NCBI GenBank assembly: GCA_043228905.1
Contig: JBHGNT010000007.1
Coordinates: 11,160,001-11,224,000 of the forward strand
Direction of reading: 5' to 3'
DNA from: Azolla caroliniana
Lineage: Eukaryota; Polypodiophyta
Length of the DNA: 64,000 nt
How positions within the stretch are numbered: position 1 is the stretch's first letter; the number at the start of each line of letters is the position of its first letter. Below, piece by piece: positions 50,986 to 61,048 of this stretch. The notes beneath the pieces were generated by a model. The model searched no databases, had not been told where the DNA came from, and saw only the letters and a program-made list of their open reading frames with translations. The position numbers and the translations under genes were made by a program.

Positions 50986-51955
50986 TTACGTATCGGAAGC
51001 TACAGATTGGTCTTCTCTTTCTCTTGCATTCTCCACTTTAGGATTGGCAGATTTTTGGGGGAATGGTTGGCCCCTGACCAAGATCTGAATTGTTTTTGTG
51101 GGGTTGCACACTAGGAGGTTGGTTTCGAACTCAGTGGTTTCTAACCAGTCATCCACGAGAGGGTTGCCCTCTTGTTCATGCACTTTTTGTGTGTATGCTT
51201 TGATGCGGAAGGTTTTGTTGTTTTTACACATATAGATTGTATCATTCCCAAAATCCATTACCATGCGGCTTACACGTAAGAATGGTCTTCCTAGTAAGCA
51301 CTCGTAGGCCACATGATTGGATGATCTTGTGACGACGAAGGTGAGATTGAACTCGACTCCGTGGATAGTAGTGATGTGTCGGGATCATGCCTTCCGGTTG
51401 TTGGATGGACCCATCTGCCATTTGTAGTTTGACATCTGAAGGAAACATTTTTGGGATCCCCCACTTACACCAACATTCGTAGCTGACGATACTTACCCCT
51501 GCTCCGGTGTCAATGATTGCATCACACGTCGTACCGTTGACGCAGATGGGTAGAGTGAAACTAGTATCGTCGCTCTCGAAGTGAGCTTCGCGTATATCGA
51601 CTGGTGGTGCTTCCGGTTGCTTGAGGACTGTGGACGTATGAGGAATGTGGGTGTGTATCTTTTCGCCATAACCTGCTGATAGGCTTCCATTGAGGCGGTG
51701 AAGGACGTTGTGCCATGGTTGGATGTCGAGTTTGAGTAGTTCTTCAAGCGTGAACTCTATTTCCTTGGCGAGTAGAGGTCGTAGTTGGGGGTTGTCGGCC
51801 ACGAAGGTGCCAATGTAGCTCTGTACTTCGCGTAATGTGAGTCGTAATCTTAAATTTAATATTTGTTGGAGCATAGCTGTGTTGACCTCTTTGATTGGGT
51901 TAGGATGGCAGGTGGGGGTGTAAGTTGATGTGACGACGAGGGGAGGTGTATCCAT
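50986..51955 (-). pseudogene. Gypsy-2 retropepsin (first protease)
   Basis: The frame 51955-51242 has a Gag-like spacer, then FTLPICVNGTTCDAIIDTGAG, in which D-T-G-A is the intact retropepsin site, then SIVSYECWCKWG. The second half (ECLLGRPFLRVSR) continues in another frame at 51312-50986. This is the protease in its usual place between Gag and RT, in contrast to the second protease-like domain at 29447-29773. Confidence 0.88.
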
Positions 51956-52274
51956 GTGTTGGGGGTGGGGGGTTTACCCATTCTTCGAGTTGATCGAAGT
52001 TTAAGCTCGGGATTTTTCGAACTGTTCATGGCGTATGAGTTTAATGTGCTCTTCGACCTTTTGTTTTTCAGCCACTGGGTTTGGGTATGCTGCTAGGTGT
52101 GTCGGGAGCTCTTGGTTAGGGTTGACGGGTATTAGTTCTACGTCTCCCTCTCGTTCTTGATCTTGTTTTGAGGCCTGTGTGGATGCATTTTTTCTGGATT
52201 TTCGTCTCTTATGCGTAGTTGCGGGGGGGGGGGGGGGGGGGGGTGGCTTTGATCTTGGTATTTTAAGTTATAAG

Positions 52275-53805
52275 CTACTCTTTGAGCTCGTGTGATGACG
52301 TTGGTGCCAACCGTTGATGGTACGTAGATAACCGATTTGCGCCAATCCTTTTCTTCTTTTCTGGGCAATCAGGTACTAAATGCTCCTTACCACACCTTGG
52401 GCATGAGGCTTCTCTTTGGAACCACTCGATAAGGTCTTGTGACTGTTGGGTGAGACTTTGCGCCGGTGGTTGTGGGGGTGTCGTGGTCGTTGTGCCATCT
52501 GATTCATGTTTGGTTGGGCACTCGCTAACCATATGTGGGCCTTGGCCGTTAAAACATTTCAATTTTGACCTCCTTAGACCATTATTGTTGCGATATCCCA
52601 TCGACGACCCTCGTTGTTCTCCTCTCAAGACATGGACTGGTATTTGGTCGCCTTCGAAGTCGACAAAGTGGGAGAGCACCTCTTCTTCAAACCCATACCC
52701 CTGGTATGCTTCATATTCGGGGGTGGCCCCCCCAACCTGAGTTTGGTTATCGGTGGTATATTCTTGTTCGGCTAGGCGAGTGCCAATACGCGGTAGTGGG
52801 GATTGTTGGGGAAGTATTGCTTGTAGTTGTGGGCGGCTAAACGGTGGAGGTGAGCGTGGGTGCTCTACCATTGGTGTTTGGCTATACCTTCCGTTTGGGG
52901 CTTGCCAACAGTTCTCTTGAGAATGCATCACGAAAGCTTTGCACCACTTACAGTATTGCGATCGTCGTTGGTGGAGGAGGGGGCACTCGTGCCCTGTGTG
53001 ATGGCCATGGCATACTGTACACCTTACATTTTCTCTTTGGGCGTATGCTTGGGGTCTTTCTATGCAGGGTGGTCTCGGTGGCATGGGTAGAGTGGGGTCT
53101 GAGGGCTTCTCACGGTTGTTCGTAGGCGCTTGAGTGGGTATCCGTAACCCACTCATTGAATCCTCGAAGGTCATCACTACCGTGCAAGCTTCAGCGAACG
53201 ACCGACACATCCTGGCAATCAGGAAATTTTGGAGCGTTGGATCGAACAAACCCATTGATGAAGCGGCTCATCAATTTGTCATATGACATCTTGTCGCTCG
53301 GGTTACAACGATGGTGCAGGCTTTTCATGCGGCGTATGTAGTCCCTGACCGTCTCGTTCGTTTTTTGCTTGAGGGCGAAAAGTTGGTCCATCGGGTTCCG
53401 TTTATTCCCTCGACGAGCGAAGTTTATCAAGAAATCTTCGATGACGTACTCAAAGTCTGCGACGATGTCCTCATTCGAGGTTCTAAACCAAATTCCGGCT
53501 TGGTCATCGAGTGTAAGCCCAAATGCGGCTACTTTGGTGGTCTCGGTGAGGGGTTAATAAGCGCGACAGCTCTGTTTGAACCTCTCAACGTGATCATAGG
53601 CGTCACCAAAACCGAGAAAACGGGGTACTAGTTTAGAAATGGAAGCACTCTTCCCGCTGTCGTTTGTAGAGTTTCTCGAATGGTCCGTGAGTGCTCGCTC
53701 TTTTTCCATCAATGCCACGAGGGTTTGGATGGATTGCAACGCTAGTCCGAGTTTGGCGTTTGGGGATGTTGAGGTAGTTTGGTCGGGTGTAGGGGTCGTG
53801 TCCAT
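52275..53805 (-). pseudogene. Gypsy-2 Gag core and zinc knuckles
   Basis: Starts MDTTPTPDQTTSTS (53805). The Gag core is in frames 53805-53554 and 53430-53191 (IWFRTSNEDIV near 53520, then DQLFALKQKTNETVRDYIRR). The frame 53255-52275 carries four Cys/His motifs: CTVCHGHHTGHEC, CKWCKAFVMHSQENC, a weaker C-F-N-G-Q-G-P-H one, and CPRCGKEHLVPDC. Four is more than the one or two usual in plant Gypsy Gag. At 52223-52243 a run of 21 G (poly-C on the coding strand) encodes a Pro run in one frame and disturbs the reading frame. Confidence 0.85.
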
Positions 53806-53881
53806 ACGTGGTGGCGTCAGGTGTCGTTGCGTGTGGGCTTCGTTTGGACTGTAGCCCGTTGTGCTCGAATGCGGCGCGGGG

Positions 53882-54822
53882 CTACGCTAACGGCCTCGAC
53901 AATGCTTCTAAGAGGTGAAGTTTTTGTTCCACTCGTGCGAATCTGTCTTTCCTTTCGGCCAAAGACACTTTGATATCTCGGGTGATGCTTTTTGGTTGTC
54001 CTCCTTTCGCGAGTTGTATCGTCCATATATTGATTTCTTGTTCTATCACTCGTACCTCATGGGCGGTATCCCGTATGTGTCGCTCTACACTGAATGGGTC
54101 TGCCATTGGGCTCTCTTGTAGTGGGGGCGTGTTGAGAGGTGCTTTAGTTGCTGGGCTCGATGGGAGGTTCATGTTTGGTAGCGTCCCCGGTGTTAACCAC
54201 CCTCCGTGGTATCGAGTTGGGTTAGATGGGTCAGCACCGTGCATTTGGTTGGTTTGGGTGGACTCCTAGCATGTGGGTCGAGATTTGAACATCTCTGTCC
54301 ATGAGGATCCGGCCATGTTCTCTTGTCAAGCTTTGCGGGTTCGTCGAAAGATGATCCTTCGTCGAACGTTGTGGGTTTGGTAGACTCTAATCTTTCGTCA
54401 AACTTTGTGTGTTTGGCAAACTTGGACCTTTCGTCGAAAGGTGTGGGTTCGTCGAGCTTTGATCTTTCGTCGAAGGATGTGGGTTCGTCGAAAGATGTGG
54501 GTTCGTCGAACTTTGCTCTTTCGTCGAAGGATGTGGGTTCATCGAACTTTGTTCTTTCGTCGAAGGATATGGGTTCGTTGAAAGATGTGGGTTCATCGAA
54601 GGATGTGGGTTTGTCGAAAGATGTGGGTTCATTGAAGGATGTCGGTTTGTCGAAAGATGTGGGTTCGTCGAACTTTGATCTTTCGTCGAAGGATGTGGGT
54701 TCGTCGAAAGATGCGGGTTTGGCAAACTTTGATCTTTCATCGAAGGATGCTTCCCTTATCAAACTCTGATCTTTCGATGAACTTTGAGTGGGAAATTTGA
54801 ATTTGTTGGTGCCAACGGCCAT
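53882..54822 (-). pseudogene. Gypsy-2 Gag N-terminal region with hexapeptide array
   Basis: The first ATG after the primer site is at 54822 (MAVGTNKFKFP). The frame then carries about 24 copies of a hexapeptide (54316-54744), breaks at 54193, and continues in another frame as 54244-53882 (RHIRDTAHEVRVIEQEINI and a charged helical segment, LEALSRPLA) before the Gag core. I do not recognise this N-terminal region as a known domain. Confidence 0.7.
54316..54744 (-). repeat. 18-bp in-frame minisatellite (hexapeptide array)
   Basis: About 24 tandem 18-bp units encode alternating hexapeptides FDEPTS and FDERSK with variants FDKPTS, FNEPTS and FDERTK. The period is exactly six codons with no indel, so the array stays in frame. 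The opposite strand is also open as a shadow. Confidence 0.9.
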
Positions 54823-55111
54823 TTCGTGTCTCGTAGGATGATCGTAATCAATGAGAATCGCGGTGATTATTCTTGCCCTGTAGCAGCTAAATCTCAACAA
54901 TGCTTAGCCTTAATCGGACGAATAGCTTGCTAATGTCCGGGCGATTAAGGGTAAATTAAAACTAAAAAAAAACAGAAAATTAACTTAATTAAAATGTGAA
55001 ATAGCGAGCATAAAAACAAAAAATAGTGGTTTCCTTTCGATTTCATCCCTCGTTAAGTGGGTTGCCTACGAGTGTTTGACCACCCAAAATCGGCTTCAAG
55101 CGTCGGTCGTG

Positions 55112-55129
55112 TCCCCGACAATGGCGCCA
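55112..55129 (-). other. Gypsy-2 primer binding site
   Basis: The minus strand inside the 5' LTR reads TGGCGCCATTGTCGGGGA, matching the TGGCGCC-type primer site common in Tat/Athila Gypsy elements. It lies 8 bp from the LTR. Confidence 0.88.
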
Positions 55130-55137
55130 AATAGATG

Positions 55138-55715
55138 TGAAGGATCTATGTATCGATGGAGTTAGCTCCTCGATGTCGTTTGCGGAGTTCGGACCGGCGT
55201 ATACCCTTTTGATGGTGAATTGGCCGGAGATGGTTGTCAGGCACCTCTGAGCCTCACACTCACTTAACGATTAATAGATGATTAAGCACGATAACTCTCT
55301 CACTCTCTCAAGCTCGCTCTCATAGACAATAGGGTAATGAATATAGACAATAAGAGTAATGAATATGTTTATTAACCCTCTTTGCTAAGAGGTCTAACAC
55401 CAACAAGGAAGAGAGATTAGTGTTCTCTAACTAAACACTTCACTAATCTCTCTTAAGCTTAAAGGTTACAAGGAGGAGAGGAAGCTCTAGCTCTTAATCA
55501 ATAGGGAGATATTTACAAATGGAAGAACCCTTACAAAGCCACCACCATGTGGTTTATATAGCATTTACATTTAGGGCATGGGCCTTTCACACTTGGGTGT
55601 CCCTTAGACCTCTTTCCTCTTGCCATTCCCTTTTCGTAGGTCCTTTAGCCATACTACGTCCTTGTTGATGCGCTCTTCTTCATTATCGGTCGTGGTGCGA
55701 TCCAAGCGCTTAACA
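55138..55715 (-). repeat. Gypsy-2 5' LTR
   Basis: 578 bp, + strand TGAAGGATCT to AGCGCTTAACA. It aligns with 25629-26209. Its last 112 bp plus 21 bp of flank are duplicated in tandem downstream. Confidence 0.95.
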
Positions 55716-55869
55716 CATTCTCCTTCCACGTTTGTTTTAGACCTCTTTCCTCTTGCCATTCCCTTTTCGTAGGTCCTTTAGCCATACTACGTCCTTGTTG
55801 ATGCGCTCTTCTTCATTACCGGTCGTGGTGCGATCCAAGCGCTTAACACATTCTCCTTCCACGTTTGTT
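55604..55869. repeat. 133-bp tandem duplication across the Gypsy-2 LTR edge
   Basis: Two copies with period 133 start at 55604 and 55737. Each contains the outer end of the Gypsy-2 LTR and the flanking ATTCTCCTTCCACGTTTGT. Copia-4 begins inside the end of the second copy. Confidence 0.9.
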
Positions 55870-56109
55870 AAGAATTAGGTAAGTAATTAAGCAAGGGTTA
55901 ATTAGTACCTAATTATGTGATTAAGTTAAGCGCGGAAGATTATGTGATATGTGTGTGTATATGTGTGAGAGGGAGAGAGAGAGAGAGAGAGAGAGATGAA
56001 GTTAGGAACAACACAAGATGAGTAACTATATTAAATTAACTTTATCATCATCAAATACAAAAATACCCACAATGAGGTATATATACATCTCATGTGCAAA
56101 GGTGCACAT
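55866..56109 (-). repeat. Copia-4 3' LTR, first part
   Basis: + strand TGTTAAGAATTAGG up to GTGCACAT, where Copia-5 begins. It contains an (AG)n tract at 55975-55996. The rest of the LTR is at 61499-61577; the total is 323 bp. Confidence 0.9.
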
Positions 56110-56542
56110 TGTTAAGAAAACGTGAAGAAGGCACTCGAGCTCTTCTTATGTGCGCGGCGGATCGTTTGGTGCTCAAACACAGAAGGAAAGGGGGAAGGAG
56201 ACTTACCTCTGTAGCAGCCAAAACTTCTTCTATTACATTACACATAGAACTCTACTTGCTCTCGTCTGTTTCTCTTCTACTCTCACTCTCTGAGTTCTTC
56301 CTCTCTATCCTCACTCTCTCTCTCTTAGAGTTCTACTTCATGTATATTTCTTACTTACCTACTCTCTTACTTTTTACCTAAGTAATAAGTTACTTACATA
56401 TGCAGTTAATTAGCTGTCAGTCGCTAAATAGTTGTCAGTAGCTAATTAGTTGTTTCTCCTTTATGTTCACAAGTAGCTAAATAGCTACTATAGCTTATTT
56501 CCCAATAAGCATCACATACCATGTTGAGCTTGCTTCTCAACA
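56110..56542 (-). repeat. Copia-5 3' LTR
   Basis: 433 bp, + strand TGTTAAGAAAACG to GCTTCTCAACA. It lacks a 15-bp segment (around GTGGTGTGTTGGATC) found in the 5' LTR. Confidence 0.94.
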
Positions 56543-56553
56543 CTCCCCCTCAA
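56543..56553 (-). other. Copia-5 polypurine tract
   Basis: The minus strand reads TTGAGGGGGAG directly before the TG of the 3' LTR. Confidence 0.88.
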
Positions 56554-56560
56554 GCTCAAC

Positions 56561-57628
56561 TTATCCTTTCTTGGGGTTATCTACAACTTCTTTTCCATGA
56601 TGCTTTTCAGCCATCATATCAGTGTCTACAACTCCCATCATGTTCCGAAACTGTGTATGCTTTTCCACACTCAATCCCTTTGTGAGAATATCAGCAACCT
56701 GCTGATTTGTATTCACATACACCAGATCAACTTCTCCTTCAATCACTTTTTCTCTAACAAAGTGATAATGCACTTCAATGTGCTTTGTTCTTGCATGGAA
56801 CACTGGGTTTTTTGCAAGCTGAATGTTGCTCATATTGTCACACCAAATTGTGACAGTACCATCTATATACTCTCCCAAATCAGCAAGCAATCTTCTGATC
56901 CATACCTCTTCACAAGTGGCTATGGCGGCTCCTCTATACTCAGCTTCAGTACTAGACAATGCAACAGTAGCTTGTTTCTTGCTACTCCATGAAATACCTG
57001 CACTTCCCAATGTAAACATATATCCACTTGTGGATCTTCTATCTGTTTGGCTTCCAGCCCAATCAGCATCTGTATATCCTTCCAGATTTATGTCCAAATC
57101 AGCCCTGTAAAACAATCCATAGTTCTGAGTAGCTTTTACATACCTTAGAATTCTTCTAATGTAGTCCAAATGCGGCTTTGTTGGCTATTGCATAAATTGG
57201 CTGACTAATCCAACTGCATAACTCAAATCAGGTCCTGTTATGGTCAAATAAATAAGGCTACCCACCATAGACCTGTACATGTTTACATCTTCTATTTTGG
57301 CTCCCAAATCAGCCCTCAATTTGCAATTTTTATCTAGTGGTACTCCAATAGGTTTGCATCCAAGCATACTATACCTTTTCAACATAGTTGTTGCATATTG
57401 TCTTTGCAACACATATATACCACTTTCGGATCTGATGATTTCAATACCCAAAAAATATCTCAGATCTCCCAAATCTTTCATATGAAACTGCATTTCCAAA
57501 TTTCTTTTCAGCTTACTTATTTCATCCATGGAATCACCTCCAATGATGAGATCATCAACATAAATCAGAATCACAACAATACAATCATCTTTCCTTTTAA
57601 CATACAATGATGAATCAACCTTTGACAT
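56561..57628 (-). pseudogene. Copia-5 reverse transcriptase C-terminal part and RNase H
   Basis: In the same frame as the 773-codon part upstream, separated by TAA (57641-57643). RT active site LIYVDDLIIGGDS (Y-V-D-D intact), then MKDLGDLRYFLGIEI. A TAG (57185-57187) follows VSQFMQ, before the PTKPHLDYIRRILRYVK motif. RNase H has YTDADWAGSQTDRRSTSGY, SSKKQATVALSSTEAEY, WCDNMSNIQLAKNPVFHART and a C-terminal ILTKGL. With three nonsense changes reversed the polyprotein would be continuous. Confidence 0.92.
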
Positions 57629-57640
57629 TTTGAAGTCAAG

Positions 57641-59962
57641 TTATTTCAGATAATCTGAAAGTTCTCTGTGCCATGCTCTTGGTGCCTGTTTCAGTCCATA
57701 GAGAGCCTTTTTCAGCTTACATACATAATCTGAATGCTTCCTATCTTCAAAACCTGGTGGTTGACACATATACACTTCTTCTTCCAAGTTACCATGTAAA
57801 AAGGCATTTTTTACATCCATATGATGAAGAAACCATCTTTTGGCTGCACCTACAGCCAGTAATGTCCTCAATGTTGCCATCTTTGCAACCGGTGCAAATG
57901 TCTCATCATAATCAATTCCTTGCATTTGGGCATATCCCTTTGCAACCAATCTTACTTTATGTCTACTTACATTCCCATTGGAATCATGCTTTGTCTTGTA
58001 GACCCATTTGCAACCTACCACATTTTTTCCTTTTGGTAACTTCACCAAATCCCATGTTCTGTTTCCAGCCAATGCATCAATCTCTTCTTGCATTGCATCC
58101 ACCCATTTCTTCTCAGTTTTAGCCTCATCAAAACTACTTGGATCAGGGATCTGTACCACCTTAGACATATATGCATAATGCATAGCCATATATGTATCAT
58201 AACCAAATCTTTCAACAGTTTTTTTCTCTCTATCTGATCTTCTCAGTTTCTGATTTGCATCCTTCAATGCTTTTTCCATACCAGGGATTTTCAATCCTCT
58301 TATACCAAGAAAATCATCCAATGACATATCTGAATCCTCATCTTCCATGTTTTTAGACAAGTCATCCAACATTTCATACTCTGGCATTTTCTGTTTTCCT
58401 TTTTTATCATCACATTTTTTGTGTCCTCCACTTTTTCCACTCCAAGAATTCGAATCAGATTTACCATCTGAGCTTTTTGATGGTCCAGAACATTCCGTTG
58501 ATGTTGGACTTTGCTGTCCAACCTTGCTTCCATCTCTGTGGCAGTCTTCTACATTTTCAGATTTGTCTCTGTCTTCAATCTCATTGTCTTCATCAGTCTC
58601 TGGATTCTGTTTTGGACTGTACCAACTGGCTAACTCATCAAAGATTACATCCCTACTTGTCACAATCTTCTTTGTTACAGGGTTATAGCATCTATACCCT
58701 TTTTGTTCTTCTGAATAGCCAACAAAAATACATTTTTCTGCTTTTGGATCCAGCTTACTTCTTACTTCTGCAGGCACATGTACATATGCAAGGCATCCAA
58801 ACACTTTTAAGTGTTCTAAACTAGGTTTCCTTCCATAGAAACACTCTTCAGGAGTTGCTTCATGTACTCCCGATGTTATACATCTATTTAGAATATAATT
58901 TGTTGTATTTACAGCTTCTACCCAATAGTACAACGGCATATTCTTCTCTGTCATCAAAGCCCTTGCAATGTTCACCAATGTTCTGTTTTTCCTCTCAGCA
59001 ACTCCATTTTGCTCTGGAGTATATCTACATGTGAACTGTCTTCTTATTCCCTGATTGCATAGAAAATCAGAAAATTCATTGGAGAAATACTCTCCTCCTC
59101 CATCAAATCTTAAACATTTTATTCTTGTACCTGCCTGCTTTTCTACCATGCATTTAAACTTACGAAAACATTCAAACACTTCACTTTTCTCTTTCATGAA
59201 GTACACCCATGTTTTCCTTGAGCAATCATCAATAAAAGTTACATAGAATCTGCAGCCACTGATAGATGCATTCTTAGTTGGTCCCCATACATCCGTATGT
59301 ACCAAATCCAACAAATTTTTACTTACATGTCTTTCATGAGGGAATGGCAACCTATTTTGCTTTCCATATTGACATGCTTCACATATCTTTCCCATTTCAC
59401 AATTTTTCAGTTTTGGCAGTCCAGCCACTGCATCTTTTCTCAACATATTCTTTAGGGTTTGCATACTTATGTGGCCAATCCTTTTATGCCACATTTCCAC
59501 ATCTGAGACTACACTCATTCCATTTGCAAACATAGCTGAAATCTGTCTAGGCATGTCAACATCCAAAATAAACATTCTTCCTTGTCGTTTTCCTTTTGTA
59601 ATGAGCTTCCCATTCTTTTCTATATAGCATCCACTTTGCTTAAACTTTACTTGCATGCCTTGCTCTACTATCTGTCCAACAGAAATCAGATTCTTAGCAA
59701 GATTTGGAACATGCATTACATTCAACATATACTTAGTCTTTCCTTTTTCTTCCCACAATGGGATATCTCCAACATGTTCTATTTGGTGAGTACTAATATC
59801 ACCCGTCTGTACATAGCCAGGAATCTCTAGTTCTCTTAACCTTTCAAACCAATTTGCATGTCCAGTCATATGGTTAGATGCCCCCAAGTCTACATACCAT
59901 GTAAACTCTTCATTACATTTCTTTGAGCTTTCAGCCATTGCTGCTATCTCATGTTGTACCAC
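57641..59962 (-). CDS. Copia-5 protease, integrase and RT N-terminal part (773-codon frame)
   Basis: Part of the single polyprotein frame; the first codon is not ATG. The protease site reads YVDLGASNHM, with Leu replacing the Ser/Thr of D-S-G-A; Copia-1 keeps D-S-G-A at the same place. GAG-pre-integrase MWHKRIGHIS, then the zinc region ending CEACQYGKQ. Integrase core LVHTDVWGP, LRFDGGGEY and TPEQNGVAERKN (D-D-E intact). RT opens with WVDAMQEEIDALAGN, MDVKNAFLHGNL, QPPGFEDRK and [12 protein letters not shown]. It is broken by TAA just before the RT active-site segment. Confidence 0.92.
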   Translation of the reverse strand: MVQHEIAAMAESSKKCNEEFTWYVDLGASNHMTGHANWFERLRELEIPGYVQTGDISTHQIEHVGDIPLWEEKGKTKYMLNVMHVPNLAKNLISVGQIVEQGMQVKFKQSGCYIEKNGKLITKGKRQGRMFILDVDMPRQISAMFANGMSVVSDVEMWHKRIGHISMQTLKNMLRKDAVAGLPKLKNCEMGKICEACQYGKQNRLPFPHERHVSKNLLDLVHTDVWGPTKNASISGCRFYVTFIDDCSRKTWVYFMKEKSEVFECFRKFKCMVEKQAGTRIKCLRFDGGGEYFSNEFSDFLCNQGIRRQFTCRYTPEQNGVAERKNRTLVNIARALMTEKNMPLYYWVEAVNTTNYILNRCITSGVHEATPEECFYGRKPSLEHLKVFGCLAYVHVPAEVRSKLDPKAEKCIFVGYSEEQKGYRCYNPVTKKIVTSRDVIFDELASWYSPKQNPETDEDNEIEDRDKSENVEDCHRDGSKVGQQSPTSTECSGPSKSSDGKSDSNSWSGKSGGHKKCDDKKGKQKMPEYEMLDDLSKNMEDEDSDMSLDDFLGIRGLKIPGMEKALKDANQKLRRSDREKKTVERFGYDTYMAMHYAYMSKVVQIPDPSSFDEAKTEKKWVDAMQEEIDALAGNRTWDLVKLPKGKNVVGCKWVYKTKHDSNGNVSRHKVRLVAKGYAQMQGIDYDETFAPVAKMATLRTLLAVGAAKRWFLHHMDVKNAFLHGNLEEEVYMCQPPGFEDRKHSDYVCKLKKALYGLKQAPRAWHRELSDYLK

Positions 59963-60130
59963 AAATGCACCATCTTTTTCACAATCTTCACTAGTTTGGG
60001 CATAGTTATTCTGCTGTCTCTTTCCTCTTTGCTCATCATTTTGCTTCTTGTAACATTCAGCTTGTGTGTGGTCTGGTTTTCCACAATACCAACAGCCATC
60101 ATCATTTACATATGTTTGCTTACCTCTACC

Positions 60131-60910
60131 TCAGTTGATCCCCCTGCCTCTGTTGTTGTTTCTTCCTCTAATGGTTTGTTGTCCTCTTCCTTGATAACCA
60201 TTATTGTTGGTTCTTGCTGAGCCAAATCTTTCATGGCCTCTTCCTCGGCCTCTTCCAGCACTATTATATAGGGCTTGCCCCTCATTCTCAAGATTTCCTT
60301 TATTTACATCATCCATCTGATTCCTTTCTTCTACTACAAGCATTGAAACCAAATCGGGAAAACTTGAGATACTATCCCTTGTAAGCATAGAGGTTTTAAA
60401 ACTTTTGTATTGAGGTCCTAAGCCTCTCAAGCATATTTCTACCTTATCATCATCTTCTATCTTTACATTGATAGAAGCAAGTGATTCACATATGCTCTTT
60501 ATTTTCAAAGCATACTCATTTATTGACATCTTACCTTTTTCTAAGGTATTTAGCTCAGTCTTCAACTGTAGCTTTCTAGCTTTTGTGTTTACTGCAAACA
60601 GTTTTACCAAACTGTCCCAAGCTTCTTTTGGGAGCATAGCATCTTGTATGTGCCCAAGCATCGAATCTGAGATGCTAAGTGAGAGCCAATGCATTACCTT
60701 CCTTGCCCCTTGATTCGAATCTTTGAATGCTTTAATCTGTGCTGCTGTGGCATTTTCTTCTGGGATCTCCGGAGCCTCTTCTAGGTCTCCTTCAAGGTAA
60801 TCCCAATATCCTTTCCCCATCAGGAAATTTGTCATTCTAAATTTCCACGCCGGGAAATTGTTTTTATCTAGTTTCTTTGTAACTATTTGGCCCGCATTCT
60901 CTACAGCCAT
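60131..60910 (-). pseudogene. Copia-5 Gag
   Basis: The ATG complementary to 60908-60910 (MAVENAG) is the first start inside the primer site. UBN2-type Gag: FPAWKFRMTNFLMGKGYWDYL near the start, ARKLQLKTELNTLEKGKM in the middle, and an Arg/Gly-rich C-terminus (GRGRGHERFG, RGRNNNRGRG) before TGA (60131-60133). The same frame then continues into a zinc knuckle, CWYCGKPDHTQAEC. Copia-1 has an Arg codon CGA where this TGA stands, so the stop is a C-to-T change in a Gag-Pol fusion frame. Confidence 0.93.
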
Positions 60911-61036
60911 TATCTCTTCCAAACTAGGGTTTCTGCTACGATTACTTCAACAAGTAACTTTCTGATTCAGATCATCAACCAGAGAAATACCTCTCTCAGA
61001 TCTATGCACTTCTGTACTCTTCTTTATGAGCAACTC

Positions 61037-61048
61037 GCTCTGATACCA
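61037..61048 (-). other. Copia-5 primer binding site
   Basis: TGGTATCAGAGC on the minus strand, directly after the CA of the 5' LTR. Confidence 0.93.

Larger units (their letters stand above)
25629..55715 (-). mobile_element. Gypsy-2, about 12-kb Ty3/Gypsy element carrying a nested stack
   Basis: Minus-strand element with 5' LTR 55138-55715 and 3' LTR 25629-26209. Its own sequence is 25629-31344 plus 49354-55137 and the 5' LTR. The insert 31345-49349, flanked by ACGT on both sides, interrupts RNase H after the DHQALLYVV motif; the frame resumes with NKTHVTG. The RT and integrase are of the Tat/Athila (non-chromodomain) type. Special points are a hexapeptide array near the N-terminus of Gag, multiple CCHC motifs, and a second retropepsin-like domain after the integrase. 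A CATTC that could be the target duplication follows the 5' LTR (55716-55720) and lies two bases outside the 3' LTR (25622-25626). Confidence 0.93.

Noticed and set aside
54323-54769. + strand 148-codon frame rich in SSKDVGS
   Set aside because: Shadow of the hexapeptide array in minus-strand Gypsy-2 Gag.
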